Assembly: GCA_963978545.1 (NCBI GenBank)
Contig: OZ021721.1
Location: 98,505,918-98,569,917, forward strand
Length of the DNA: 64,000 bases
Direction of reading: 5' to 3'
DNA from: Linyphia triangularis
Lineage: Eukaryota; Arthropoda; Arachnida; Araneae; Linyphiidae
Made by a program: the position numbers and the translations under genes. Numbering within the stretch: position 1 is the stretch's first letter; each line of letters opens with the position of its first letter. Positions 10,751-22,429 of the stretch are shown here, piece after piece. The notes under the pieces are model-generated. The model worked only from the letters and a program-made list of their open reading frames with translations, made no database searches and was not told where the DNA came from.

Positions 10751-10768
10751 GTGAGAATTTCATCTGCA

Positions 10769-11806
10769 ATGTCTCTGCGTCGTCTGGCAAGTATATGCAT
10801 CATAGTTGTTTTTAACCTTGTCCTCGTCTTACTGTACATACCAACAAGGATGAGGACGCCTGCGGGAGATACCGAGTACATTATTGAAAGAACAGTTGTC
10901 AGAACAACAAATGCAACTAAAATAAATGAGACTTCAGTAAAGAGCACCCCTTTGGTTCCAGAGATTACATTCCCAGTTGATTACAACTTCACACTGAATC
11001 CCAGTGATCTATGTTCAACAAAGAACTTGAACAGTAAAATGTCGTTACTTATTCTAGTGTGTACCGCTGTTCCTAATAAATTACAAAGACAGACGATACG
11101 TGATACGTGGGGATCTGTAGTTGTGAATAATACAGGATATGTAAGATTGGGGTTTTTAGTTGGATCCACCCTCAATGCTTCAATACAAAAAGAACTAGAA
11201 TACGAATATCTTCAGCATTCAGACATTATCCAACAAAACTTTGTGGACTCGTACCAAAACCTTACTCTGAAGTCAATTATGCTGCTGAAGTGGGTATCTG
11301 GTTTTTGCCCTGATGTTCAGTACGTTCTGAAAACGGATGACGATATGTACGTAAACATACCAAATCTATTGAAATCCCTTTCCAAATTCCCAGTCAAGTC
11401 CAAAGTGATGTACGGTGTACTATTTAAAAAAGCCAGGCCGAATAGGAACCCGGCAGCAAAATGGTTTGTGCCAAAGAATCAGTTTGACGGAGATGTTTTT
11501 CCCGATTACTTATCAGGGACAGGTTATGTGATGAGTCGTGATGCCGTGCCGGAACTTCTAGAAGCAAGTGCCACCCTTCATTTTTTAGTGATGGAAGATG
11601 TGTTTATAACTGGATTGTGTGCCAGTCAGTGCCGCGTCAAGAGGTATAATATCAAAGGGTTCGCGCACTGGAGACGATTGCCAACTGGCTGTGCTTTTAA
11701 AGATGTCATCACTGGACACCATGTCTCCTCCAAGGAGATGATCAAAATATGGAGAGAGCTTCAAAAAAGACCATTAGTGTGTAAACAGCCGAAAAGAAAG
11801 TCGTAG
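10769..11806 (+). CDS. beta-1,3-galactosyltransferase-like type II membrane protein (GT31)
   Basis: Predicted to transfer galactose (or GlcNAc) in beta-1,3 linkage onto glycan acceptors in the Golgi lumen. 345 residues, usual for the B3GALT family. A short basic cytosolic tail (SLRR) is followed by one hydrophobic anchor at about residues 7-24, then a stem with several N-glycosylation sequons (NAT, NET, NFT). Family motifs are in order: RQTIRDTW at 107-114, GFLVGS near 128-133, DSYQNLTLK at about 159-168, the metal-binding DxD within KTDDDMYV at about 189-192, and EDVFITG at 276-282. Cysteines in the C-terminal part (CASQC, GC, VC) fit GT31 disulphides. I chose the ATG at 10769: the frame opens 18 nt upstream at a GTG right after a splice acceptor (TTATTATTTTAG), so the upstream bases are 5' UTR. 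The coding part is intronless. The acceptor sugar, and hence B3GALT versus B3GNT type, cannot be told from sequence alone. Confidence 0.93.
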   Translation: MSLRRLASICIIVVFNLVLVLLYIPTRMRTPAGDTEYIIERTVVRTTNATKINETSVKSTPLVPEITFPVDYNFTLNPSDLCSTKNLNSKMSLLILVCTAVPNKLQRQTIRDTWGSVVVNNTGYVRLGFLVGSTLNASIQKELEYEYLQHSDIIQQNFVDSYQNLTLKSIMLLKWVSGFCPDVQYVLKTDDDMYVNIPNLLKSLSKFPVKSKVMYGVLFKKARPNRNPAAKWFVPKNQFDGDVFPDYLSGTGYVMSRDAVPELLEASATLHFLVMEDVFITGLCASQCRVKRYNIKGFAHWRRLPTGCAFKDVITGHHVSSKEMIKIWRELQKRPLVCKQPKRKS

Positions 11807-11867
11807 TACACTATAGAAAACAAAAGTATCCCGACATCTGAATTGCTTATTATTATGCAGGATGTTT

Positions 11868-12387
11868 ATATTTAAAGTTCAACTTTCAAAAAGTTATAAC
11901 AAACACTGTTCAGAATGACCTAAAATTTGACTTGGATATGTATCAGAAGAGGGAAATGGTATGACATAAGAAAAAACTATTTCGAACTATTTTTTTTATG
12001 TTATACCATTGCTTTTTGAAAGCCATCATTTGGTATGAGAAAAATACTATACTTCTGAAGTCATGATTTTTAAAGTTGAGCTTTAATAATAATCACCCGG
12101 GATGGCTATAATTAAATTTTAACTTTCAAAAAGCAGTGAAAAAAGACACTTGTCAGAATGAACTAAAATTTGACCCGATTATACGCAAAGAAGGGGAAAT
12201 CTGGAAATGGCATAAGGAAAAAGATGTTCGAAACTGTTTTTTATGCCATATAGTTTGTTACTTTTTCAAGTATATTATTCATGTCAAATCGTAGGTTATT
12301 GATTTTTTTACAATATTTTCATGTCAAATTGTAAGTTATTGATTTTTTACAGTATTTTGAAAGTTAAACTTTATTTATAAACACCCT
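11868..12387. repeat. dispersed foldback repeat, multiple units
   Basis: Two related units start with a form of AAGTTCAACTTTCAAAAAG (about 11873 and 12115) and continue through CAGAATGAMCTAAAATTTGA to GGGAAATGGYATGRCATAAG. Reverse-complement versions (TTATGCCATA, TTTTGAAAGTTAAACTTTA) follow each, so the block can fold on itself. The same family is at 19795-20165. It begins about 65 bp after the galactosyltransferase stop codon and may lie in its 3' UTR. Confidence 0.7.
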
Positions 12388-13307
12388 AAATATTGCTTAT
12401 CGGTGGAACAATAACGTAACTGAAACTATCGCATTTTATAGGAAACACTAGAAAACTGGAACGAAATAATTTGGATTGCTACATAAACGAGGAAATTTTA
12501 GCTAGTTGAAATTTAATTGAGAGCTTAGATCTTACCAACTAAAAAAAAATCAGGGTTTGATTTCCTTGGTATTAACTCACTTATTTACTCCTTTCCGAAG
12601 CAGTTGATTCATTGCCCCCTTATAAATCTAAGCTATACCTCTACTTAAAGCATATTTAGTTTTTTATAGAAATATTGATAGAAATACTTCATCTCTAGAC
12701 TAAAATACACATGTTTGTGAAAATTGAAGATAAAAATAATAGCAGTCGTAAGATTAAAATTACACACAAAAAAAATTACTGCTAATATTCGAGTACAGAA
12801 AACAATTTCGAACACTTGAAATTTCAACTTCTCTCATGGGTACTTATTTAGACACATTTGCGTTATTAAAAAGATGGCCACTATATTAGAATGTAAATTT
12901 TTTTTTATCTTAAATATTTACAAACATGTTAAGAATTCCAAACTAGAGACGAAGACCGATGAGTATTTATCAATATGATAAACCTACTTACATAACATGC
13001 ATATACAAATTAAATATACATATGCATAATAGACAGATAAATGAAAAATATTATAATCTAAAAGCTTTAACACTTGAAGTCATACCTCTATAGGCCAAAG
13101 CCTTGAAATAAAATAGAAGGGGAGAAGATGGAGGGGAGGGGAGGGGAGGGAATGGAATTGGCGTTTTTTTTTTATTTTTTTTTTTATTTTTTTTTTTTAT
13201 AGTTTACTTAATATTATATTTTAAGATTCAAACCCATACAACAACTTAAAAAATATTCTTTTGTTGACATTTTTAAATTTACTTACCATATATTCTATAG
13301 AAAGGCT
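12388..13307. other. intergenic, no gene seen
   Basis: AT-rich DNA. Includes a GGGGA-repeat G-quadruplex motif at 13131-13150 followed by T-rich low complexity (13167-13200). Confidence 0.5.
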
Positions 13308-13352
13308 ATAGGTGACACAACAAAGTTTAAACTACTTTGTTGTGTCACCTAT
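13308..13352. repeat. perfect 19-bp hairpin
   Basis: Arms ATAGGTGACACAACAAAGT (13308-13326) and its exact reverse complement (13334-13352) enclose a 7-nt loop TTAAACT. No T-run or gene is linked to it. Confidence 0.9.
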
Positions 13353-13570
13353 GTCGAATTTCATGAGAACACCATTTGGGAATTTCTTTAGGGAAACTGC
13401 CCCAAACTGACAGCTCGATAGGAGAAACTCTCACCAGAACTGAATTTGTTACAATTTTCATCGAGTCTGATTATTTTTCACGCAGAATTTACAGAACACC
13501 AACACGTTGCAGATCGAACTTGATAATCTCTTATACTAGCTTCCTCTACACTTCCTATCTAGAATATTCT

Positions 13571-13805
13571 GCCTCTGAACCATGTGTACGGATGGATAAC
13601 TAGGGCTATACTTCACTGAAGCATCCGTTATCAAATCGGAATCTACAGATTAGCATGTAATCAGAACAATATAGTTTTAATTTGAGGCACTGTCCCCCGA
13701 CCAGATTAGCCGTTATTGCGATCAAAAATAGGTAGTTGAGAATACAAACCACGCCATCAACTCATATAGTAGGAGATTTTTTGCCTCTGAACCATGTGTT
13801 CGGAT
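13571..13805. repeat. short direct repeat and repeat fragment
   Basis: GCCTCTGAACCATGTGT plus a following CGGAT occurs at 13571 and 13783. The intervening stretch at about 13700-13750 (GATTAGCCGTTATTG...AAAAATAGGTAGTTGAGA) matches, in reverse complement, the repeat fragment at 26647-26830, so both derive from one dispersed family. Confidence 0.55.
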
Positions 13806-13885
13806 TTAGTGGACTACATTGTAACTTTCACTGTCGGACCTTAACTTCGAATAAAAACTCTCATCCAACCAGGTTGGTTATTTAG

Positions 13886-14422
13886 TAGAGGTCGGAAATA
13901 TCGATCAAAATAAATATCGATACTATATCGTTGCATAGAAAAAAATATCGATAAAATATCGAAGTATCGATACAAGATTTTTTTTATTTGATTTTCAATT
14001 TTGCCAGAAACAAAGTTTTTCTGGGCAAATTTCAACTTTTCAGGATTGCTTTTTTGTAAGATGACTACTTTTTCAACTTAAATGGATCTATTACAAAAAA
14101 AAAAAAGTTACATTTTTGCTTAATTAGTGCAGTGATTTAAAGAAAAATTTAGATAATTTTCAATAGCTTTTAAGTGTATGGCAAAATATTGAATATTGGT
14201 GACATTTTAACTCTCAGCCAAGTTCAAACTTTAGTTATGAAGTTTTTGAAAAGGGAATAAAGAAAATCGAAAAAACACATGGAACTACAAAACGATCATC
14301 AAAAAACTAAAAATGTTTGAAAACATCGATATATCGGTGACTTTTATCGATGTTTTTAATATCGATATTTTTTTTAAAGTATCGATAAAAATATCGTCAT
14401 ATCGATATATCGCCGACCTCTA
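13886..14422. mobile_element. hAT-type MITE, 537 bp
   Basis: Termini TAGAGGTCGG and CCGACCTCTA are inverted repeats. The flanks carry a perfect 8-bp duplication TTATTTAG (13878-13885 and 14423-14430). Both subterminal regions are dense in ATATCGAT motifs, resembling transposase sites. There is no coding capacity. Confidence 0.93.
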
Positions 14423-14430
14423 TTATTTAG

Positions 14431-15080
14431 AGTTTTTTCGAAAGCACTGCACTATATATTGAGACAGGCTTACTTGAACTCATTAAATACGCTACAAGGA
14501 TGTGTGAACCGGTTTTACTACGCCCTGATTGGCTGATTGGAAAGATGTGTGGCCGATTCTTTAAAACTCTTATAGTAATCGTGGTTAGAAAAGTAACATA
14601 TTAATTAAAATTTAAACTTAAAAGAGATGATTTTCTTTTTCTTATCAACATATATTTAAGTTTAATACAAAAATATGTGCGCTGGTTATCAATATTACTA
14701 TAAAAGTTGGGATTTGTCCGGAACTATATCTTGACGCGGAAGGATCAATCCTACAGCGTATACTCAAGGCTCAAGTAATGTTGTTCAGAGGTATAGGGAG
14801 AAACTAATCCAAAATATCATGAAGGGGAGAATGATTTCCGGGAGGTCTTAAAAGGACGAACTGCCACATATTTGTGTATCGAAATAGGAGAAAACTCTGA
14901 TAAACTCCCACCAGACACATTGAAAAATGACGCGAGATTCTCCGCAGTGTTACTAAAGGTACTATTTTTGATATCAAGTTTTTGTATTTCCCACACCAAT
15001 AGCTTTTAGCAAATGTCCCTTTTTCGTTTTACAAGGTCTGACAAGCACACACAAAAACCTTTCATAAGGTTAAATTTTTA
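14431..15080. other. intergenic, no gene seen
   Basis: No supported feature. Confidence 0.5.
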
Positions 15081-15147
15081 GGTTGGTTGGTTGATTGTTT
15101 AATGGCGCAAAAGATTCACAAGGACCCTACTGTGCCATTGATTTTTA
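15081..15147 (-). mobile_element. retroposon 3'-end fragment
   Basis: Begins GGTTGGTTGGTTGATTGTTT, matching the terminal GGTTGGTTG of family-A SINEs read on the same strand, then diverges (AATGGCGCAAAAGATTCACA). It looks like the 3' end of another element that uses the same tail. Confidence 0.45.
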
Positions 15148-15605
15148 GAAGTGTTATTTTATAAAAAGTGCTTCCGATGAATAGTCGTCTAAAAATATTT
15201 ATCATTTTAACCAGTATTCACATTTTCTGTAAAAAACTCATTGTTCCATCTTTATTCTTTTCGGAAAATTTTCTTCCAGTTTTTGTTTTTTGAGTGACAC
15301 TTGAAATGCAACTGGGCTCCACGAAACTGCTAAGTTAAATTATTAAAATGGAATAACTCAAACAAACGACTCCAGGAAATTAATCCTTGACTGCAAAGTA
15401 CGAATGAAACATTTAACATTTAACACTAGAGCGTACAAAACCAAAACTATACCAACCAGAACATTGAAAATCATCCATGTGTTTGCATATAAAGATAAGT
15501 AAGCTTGTGATACCATCCAACAATTGAAGAAGGATCTTCATTGAAGTGGATATCATAGTCCCAATGGGTCTCAGAACGTTTGAATTAATACAGTACCATG
15601 AGAAA

Positions 15606-15633
15606 ACTGACGGGACTTATAAGTCCCGTCAGT
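15606..15633. repeat. perfect 28-bp palindrome
   Basis: ACTGACGGGACTTA followed directly by its exact reverse complement. GC-rich arms in AT-rich DNA make this a strong cruciform or hairpin; an AATAAA lies 2 bp downstream. Confidence 0.9.
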
Positions 15634-16069
15634 AAATAAAGGTTTAAATTGTTTTTATCGATTGCAAGTTATGAGCATGCTTCCTTTCGCGCCATTCTCG
15701 ATTTTCCCATCTTAACAACAAAATATTGGAATGAAATTGTGTTCTCGATAATCCGGATTTTTTTTTTTTTTTTTTTATTTTTTTTTTATGGTTTTTGCCA
15801 AATTGGAGATCAACGCTGGATTAGTCAAGATGCTTATAGAAATAATACTGGTTCAAATTGGCTCAGTAGATCTAAAATTATTATTATACTCTTTAAGGAG
15901 TGGAAAAAGGAAAGGGTTTTAGAAATTTAAAGTAGCCAGTTACCTTTCACTTGTTTCGAAGATCAAGTATGCAAAATTTCATCTAGCTCGGAATAAAACT
16001 GTAGCTTCCTATAAAAAAAATACATACACAGTACACACATACATAAGAAGATTCTTCTTTATACATATG
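15634..16069. other. intergenic, no gene seen
   Basis: A T-run with a single A interrupting it at about 15760-15788. No supported gene. Confidence 0.5.
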
Positions 16070-16188
16070 TTACGGCAAATTTAATTAACTTGGATATTAC
16101 CCATAATAACTATCACTAATAGTGATACTTATTTTGTAAAATAATCACATATTATGTATAATATCCAAATTAATCAAACTAACCGTAA
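16070..16188. mobile_element. small inverted-repeat MITE, about 119 bp
   Basis: Left arm TTACGGCAAATTTAATTAAC continuing TTGGATATTA; the right arm is its near reverse complement ending AACCGTAA, giving about 30-bp arms. No unambiguous target duplication. Confidence 0.65.
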
Positions 16189-17004
16189 ATTATATGTAGA
16201 TAGAAGATTCAGGCTGCCTGTTTTGTTTTTTTCCCCGTTTTTTTCTTTCTCCATATTTACGAGCTTAACACAACCAATTACCGCCTCGTAATTTTGAACT
16301 TGGTTAGATAACGTGGTCGAAACTTTTGATTTACGTTCTCCATTCACATTATACATGGTTGCACCACTGCAAGAAGTACCCACAAAATCGCTGTTTTTTG
16401 AGTTGAGGAGTGAAAATCTGTGATTTTCGGCAGCGCCCCAAATTACCACTATTGGCATGTGCTTCTGTGACGGCTTATAAAAGATCTTGTGGATGCTTCT
16501 TTAAAGGCCGTCATAAGGACTTCACTGTACTCTAAGTAATTTCAAAGATTAAATTTTGATGGGAACATAACACACATGATTTGATGTGGTATTCAGTGAG
16601 TTAATGCCATGTGGAAATTAAATTGTGATTTTTCGTTTAGGGAAAGGTTACAATTTTAAGGTGTTTCAACAGCGACGACGGTATGGCATATGAATGGCGG
16701 ATTACAACTAAATTGTAGTTCCTCTCAACAAACCAAAGTTTCCTTGCACTTATGAAGATAGGTTGTCTAAAGTACAAACTATAAAATCTTGCACTAATGG
16801 AGCATGTATTGTAATTTTACCAAATTTTGCATTTACGTCATTGTTCCACTGATACGTAGTATGTCCAACTTTCTCTCTCTAGCACTCTGCTTACTACTTG
16901 TTGGCATCTTTTAACTGAATTGAATTCTTCTAAAGAGTGGCATGTGATCCGGCTCTCAAAACTCGCTTCTATTCATCATATTGCATCCTTGCTTCAAAAG
17001 TGTT
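16189..17004. other. intergenic, no gene seen
   Basis: A 94-residue minus-strand open frame (16174-16458) starts here, but it has no recognisable domain and runs into the MITE. I do not call it a gene. Confidence 0.45.
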
Positions 17005-17196
17005 ACAACTCAAAATTCTTCAGTTTGAGTTAAAATTGTGTACAGAATAACAGACTGCATGTATACTTGAAACTGGTTGAACGGCATAAGTTAGTTTACA
17101 AGTTGAAACTGACTTGTTCTGTTCTTCCAGTTTCAAGTTCATGTAGTCTAGGATTCTGTACACACTTTAATTCTTAAATGAACAATTTTGAGTTGT
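17005..17196. mobile_element. foldback element with about 70-bp arms
   Basis: The left arm from ACAACTCAAAATT to CTTGAAACTGG is mirrored by CCAGTTTCAAG to AATTTTGAGTTGT, with ATTCTGTACACA in the middle of the right arm matching TGTGTACAGAAT in the left. The arms are about 80 per cent similar. Confidence 0.8.
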
Positions 17197-17299
17197 TTTA
17201 CTTTTAAAGTAAAGGTGCAACATGGTGCATAAGATTTTCAAATAACCCCAGCAAAGCCTAGATATAAAAATCAAGGCTTTGCAGAGGCTATTTCTTTAA

Positions 17300-17691
17300 C
17301 ACGTTGACTGCCATATGATTTGCATTCAACTCACATCACTGGTTCAATCTCAACGCGTCGACAAGTGCTGTGGTTTGATAATTATGGCGCGAGGGCAATA
17401 TGTGGTTCATACTGCGCCTAAGAAATTAGTGGATATCAATTTAAAATTTAAGAAACAAAGTTTCGGAAAAATTAATATAAAAGTCAAAGTTGAAATATTT
17501 TAGTTGGTGGAAGCATTCCACATAAAATGACTCGCGGTCTGTCAGACCACATACAACAGTTAAAGGTTAAATCAAATTGGCTCTTTAGACCGCAATCGTG
17601 CCAAAATTCCGTGGCAGTCAACGTGTTACAGGTTAAATTGAATTGGCTCTTTAGACCGCAATCGTGCCAATGTTCCGTTGCAGTCAACGTG
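17300..17691. mobile_element. TTAA-flanked MITE with duplicated right end
   Basis: Termini CACGTTGACTGCCA (left) and TGCAGTCAACGTG (right); flanks TTAA (17296-17299) and TTAG (17692-17695). The terminal 66 bp at the right are present twice: an inner copy ends at 17625 with the closer match TGGCAGTCAACGTG, the outer one at 17691. Confidence 0.85.
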
Positions 17692-17695
17692 TTAG

Positions 17696-18734
17696 TAAGC
17701 ATATCAGAAAACGAAGCCTTAATGACTTGGTCTTTAAATGGCAGCCTCATCAAGCTGATACGAGAATGATTCAGGTTTAGTGCCACTGAATATTTACAGT
17801 GCAACTAAAATGTCAGGGCCACTCATTCAGGTTCTTGTCACAGGAACCAAAGATCTCTTCCTAAACCTAGAGGAATAAGCTGGATATAGGTGTCTAGATA
17901 CTTTTCTATACATAGAATGCAAGAAATGAATATTTTTACAAAAAGAAATTAAGTTTATGATACTCAAATTAATAGATACTGAAAAAAAAATTTAAGAGTA
18001 AAATGGAATTTTAACAAGTTTTTTTCATATGTTCAAGCTAGCTCTCTGAAATTTTTGTCATATGCTCATACAGTATTTCTTATGTAATATATAAATTGAT
18101 CAGAATTATTAGAAAAATTTAGGAAAATATATATTTTTAAACATTAATAATAAAAATGTTCTAAGAGCAGAAAAATTGAAATAGAATATTTTCCATTGCT
18201 CGTTTACCACCAATAAACCTATACAAAACTTTACATGTTTTACCTTCTAGTGCATAGTGTAGCATATATGCTACATAATTTGGGATAAAAATTTGAATAA
18301 TAATTCATATATTTCATTGCAATTTGAAATTGTAATGTATTGTATAAGTCATACAAAGGTTGTTTATACCTAGAAAAGTATTTTTATTAATATACTTTTT
18401 GTAACCAGCTACATGACCGCTAGTTGCATCATAAAAAAATCATATATTAGATGTTAAAATTTCAATTACAACTTATGATTACACGCAAATTTCGATCTAT
18501 GTTGTTGTTTTTTAATTTTTTCTTAAAATTTGCATATTTTCAAATTTATAAAATAAAAATTAACTTAATCACTTAATCATTCATTTGAACTTTCATTTCA
18601 GTACATAATTAGAGCATGATAAAAAGTTTCTAAGGGCTAACTTAAAAAAATGATGCGATAGAAACATTTCCAATTATTATCAACATAAAAATTTATAAAT
18701 TTGTAAAAATGTGACTTTTAAGAAGTTGAATAAT

Positions 18735-18769
<35 letters not shown>

Positions 18770-18931
18770 AGAAAATTCCTTAAATGACTTATTTTAAATT
18801 GAAGTATTAAAAGTATCAAATTGTAAAGGATAGGAAATGCTTTATTTGTGACTTGCAGATAGTAATTAAATTCCCGTAACTCCTATTCAAAATGTAGTGT
18901 TTTGGGGAATTCACCCATTTTTAACTTTTAA
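17696..18931. other. intergenic, AT-rich, no gene seen
   Basis: Includes a 29-nt A run (18739-18767). No supported gene. Confidence 0.5.
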
Positions 18932-19194
18932 CCTACTGGCAGTCATGGGAATGGACGAAATTCTACAGTTGTTTTTTCTGCAATAATTTTTAAATTATAT
19001 TTCTAATTCAAATACTTAATTTTTTTAAATTATGTTTTATTTATTTTGTTTTTGATAGGTTAAACTCTCATCCAAATAAAAATATTAAAAAAATATTTTA
19101 TTTTAAATTTTATTTATAAATTTAAAAATATTGTGTATTGCTGGAAAAACTGGGGATTAAATGATGTATATATGCGTGTATGACCGTCAATGGG
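18932..19194. mobile_element. TTAA-flanked MITE, about 263 bp
   Basis: Left CCTACTGGCAGTCAT and right ATGACCGTCAATGGG are imperfect inverted repeats, flanked by TTAA on both sides (18928-18931 and 19195-19198). Confidence 0.8.
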
Positions 19195-19794
19195 TTAAGG
19201 GTGAGGGGAAAGGTAAGCATAAAGAAAGAAACAAATTTTACTGTCAAGAAATCAAAAATTATTTTAGAGAAAAATATTCGTGATCTGTCATTAATATAAT
19301 TCGAACTGTTTGTTTATGACGGGCTATTTGTGTGAGACCAGTAAACTTGTTTACTATTCTACTGGGTAATTATAATAAAAGTTAAATTAAAAAAAAATTG
19401 TAAAAAAGACTCACTGGTCTGTATAATCCTAAATTTGACCTGAATATACCATCAATGTAGATAAACAATTGGATACACTGCTTCGATGGCAATGCAAGGG
19501 GAGAAAAAAACGCTTCGGTGGGTTGATGATGATTGGTGGACGATTATCCAATCACAGTTCAGTTTTATAGTTAGGTAAGAATGCAGGAAACCTTGTCAAA
19601 TGCTAGAGTGGATATTTTTTTTACACATTATTACTAATTGAGATCTACTATTGACAGTTCTGCCTAGTACAATCAAAGATTTTTTTTTTTTAATCCTTGG
19701 CAAACCGTATTTTTCGTCTACCCAAAGATCTGGCAACGGCTTCATTTTACCAGCGTTAACCAATCTATGTTTTTTTTTTATCTATATCAATGGA
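19195..19794. other. intergenic, no gene seen
   Basis: No supported feature. Confidence 0.5.
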
Positions 19795-20165
19795 ATATAC
19801 ACTAGGAAAGGGGAAATGGTATGGCATAAAAAATTATTTATAGCTATTTTTTCTTATGCTCTACCATTTCCCTTTTTTCATGTACATTCAGGTCATTCTG
19901 GTAAGTGTTCCTTTTTTTAACAGCTTTTTAAAAGTTGAACTTTAATTATAATCATCCCGTGATGAAAATGAGTGAAGGGAAAATGTGTATGGCTTAAGAA
20001 GGAGTGGGGGGGGGGGGGGACTAGTTCAAAATAGTATTTTCCTTATGCCCTACCATTTGTTCCTTTTTCGCATATATTCAGGTCAAATTTCAGGTCACTC
20101 TGATCAGTGGTTCATTTTTTAATAGATTTTTTAAGTAGTTGAACTTTATTTATAATTTTCCTGCA
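19795..20165. repeat. dispersed foldback repeat, second locus
   Basis: Same family as 11868-12387: GGGAAATGGTATGGCATAA is followed by its inverted form (TTATGCTCTACCATTTCCC), then AAAAGTTGAACTTTAATTATA and a second diverged unit. A 14-nt G run (20006-20019) interrupts it. Confidence 0.68.
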
Positions 20166-21181
20166 CTTAAAGTAATAATAATTGCTAGTGCATTTTTAAC
20201 ATAATGACTACGAGGCAATTATATAGTTAATGACAAATATTTGTCACCTAGTTGTTAAAAAATTAAGCGACAGGGTGAAAAAGGTGAGTTTCCTTTATCA
20301 GAAAAAAGGTATTTCCAAACGTTGGTAACAAGTGGATATTGTGAAGTATTGCACTCGCAATATAACACTATACCTTAATTCACGATATCCTAATATCCAT
20401 TACTAAACTTGTTTGAAATCAACTTTATTAGAATCTTCTTTGTTAATAGAAATTAACACTAAGAATTTCTGTTAAAAAGTTCTCCAAAATGGTGTTCCCC
20501 TCTGAATTTTAGACTACTTTTGTAGTCCATATGTGGTGACTTGGAGCAGAAAGCTCATTATTTTTGTCTTGTGCCATAAAAATTCAAGACGATTACATAA
20601 ACAAATAAAAAAAAAATATTTCTAAAAATAATATTGTCAATCTTAAGAATAGCTCTAACCAGGTTACTTCCATTTTCTACTGGGGATTCCAGGTGAAATA
20701 GATTAGTATATGCTTCCTAATCACCCTGATGGCTTATTGGCGATATTTCATAGATTATCAAAATAAATTTATTCAAGCTAACGATTTTTTATCATCAAGA
20801 CAAATGTCATCAGTGGCACCGGAACTTATATTTTAGAAGTACGACTAATTAACTCCCCTCCCCCCTCCTTTTAAATCCTAAAGTTTTTCAGGAAGAAGTG
20901 TCAAAATATGGAGATTTTAAACAAACTAATATTTTTTAGTCAAAGTATGTATTCTTCCATATAGATGAATTTGATCAGGCAGAAATGAAAGGCTTACTGA
21001 TACTTAACGACAAAATCGTCTAAAATTTCCCGTTCTCTCGTTCCTAAAAGTTTAGTTCTTTTTGTCTGCTAATCATCTTCACTGTTAATAAAACAAATAT
21101 GATGTTCATAGGCTAAAAAGCAAAACTTTGTAAGGATTATAAATCTAGTTGAACAATTTCATACAAAGAAATTTGGAAAGA

Positions 21182-21495
21182 AATACAATGAATAATTTCA
21201 TACCAAGCTATGCAAGCAATTTGCACAAAACAAGCTTTTAAAATGGATTTTTTTGTAATTTCCTACCAAAATTGAATGGACATCATGATTGAAAGGATTA
21301 ATATTTTTAATACTTAACTTTCAAAATAGAGAGGTATTGCAGAATACAATGAATAATTTCATATCAAGCTATGTAAACAATTTGCATAAAATAAGCTTTC
21401 AAAATCGATGTCTTGTTATTTCCTACCAAAATTGAATGGACACCATGTTTGAATGGATAAATATTTTTAATACTTAATATTTCAAAATAGAGAGG
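21182..21495. repeat. 161-bp tandem duplication
   Basis: AATACAATGAATAATTTCAT starts near 21182 and again 161 bp later. Both units carry CCTACCAAAATTGAATGGAC and end near CAAAATAGAGAGG. Confidence 0.88.
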
Positions 21496-22386
21496 CAGTA
21501 AAAAGATCATGTTGAAAACTCAATTAGACTATAATGCATTTAGTTCAGAAAATATTTCAAGGACTGAATTGATGCTTATTTCGTGCAGCTATTAAATTTA
21601 AAAAAAAAGTAAAAAGCAACGTAATAAATCATATGTAACTGTGTTTCACACTATTTTTAAAGTATTTTACAAGTTGGTCATTCCATTTTAAATTAGTGCA
21701 ATTTCATTTTCTGTTCATCTAAGTGTAAAAACACATTGTAAAATATTAAAAGAAAAAGTGCTATAATTCTTGAAAACTAAACTGTACAACAACAATGTTG
21801 CACTAAAGTTTGTCGTATAACAATTTAGACAAAATGTTGTTTATACTTTACACACAATATAACATTCATTTCAACAGGAATATCGAGATGTTCTTTCAGA
21901 TGCAAATAAATTTAAAATTAAGAAAATAAAAATTTAAATGAAGAAAATTAATTGAATTTTGATGCGTTTTGAAATCAGGAAGACTTAAATGACTCACAAA
22001 GAAATTTTTTTATTAAAAATTAAATTATCGGTTTGTATAGAAAATGAATTAAATGACAGATTATCTCATCATTAAATCTGTTGAATTCACAATTTTAGCC
22101 CAATTGTCTTAAAATTTAAAAAATGTTCAGATTCGGTTTTTTTATCACCCTTTATATCTATTGTTTACATATCGAGTGATGTGTACGATTCGAAAAATAA
22201 ATGTGATTTATTTTCAAGTTTTGTTGGTACAATCGCATCAGATTGGTTAGTTGTATCGGAGATAGGAGCTAAAATATCCATAAGGACTATATTGCATTGA
22301 TCCGCATTTGCATCTCATAAGAGATAAAATCCTGAAAACTCTCATCAGGCAATGTGACTATCTATCACAATCGCTACCGTTTCTAC

Positions 22387-22429
<43 letters not shown>

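Noticed and set aside
10751..10768. Upstream GTG start giving 351 residues for the galactosyltransferase
   Set aside because: GTG does not serve as a normal start in animal nuclear genes, and it directly follows a splice acceptor; the ATG at 10769 is used instead.
16174..16458. A 94-codon minus-strand gene
   Set aside because: No domain, no splice context, and the C-terminal part lies in a MITE arm.
17484..17804. Paired open frames on both strands with repeated peptides
   Set aside because: The peptide repeats come from the 66-bp duplication at the end of a TTAA MITE.
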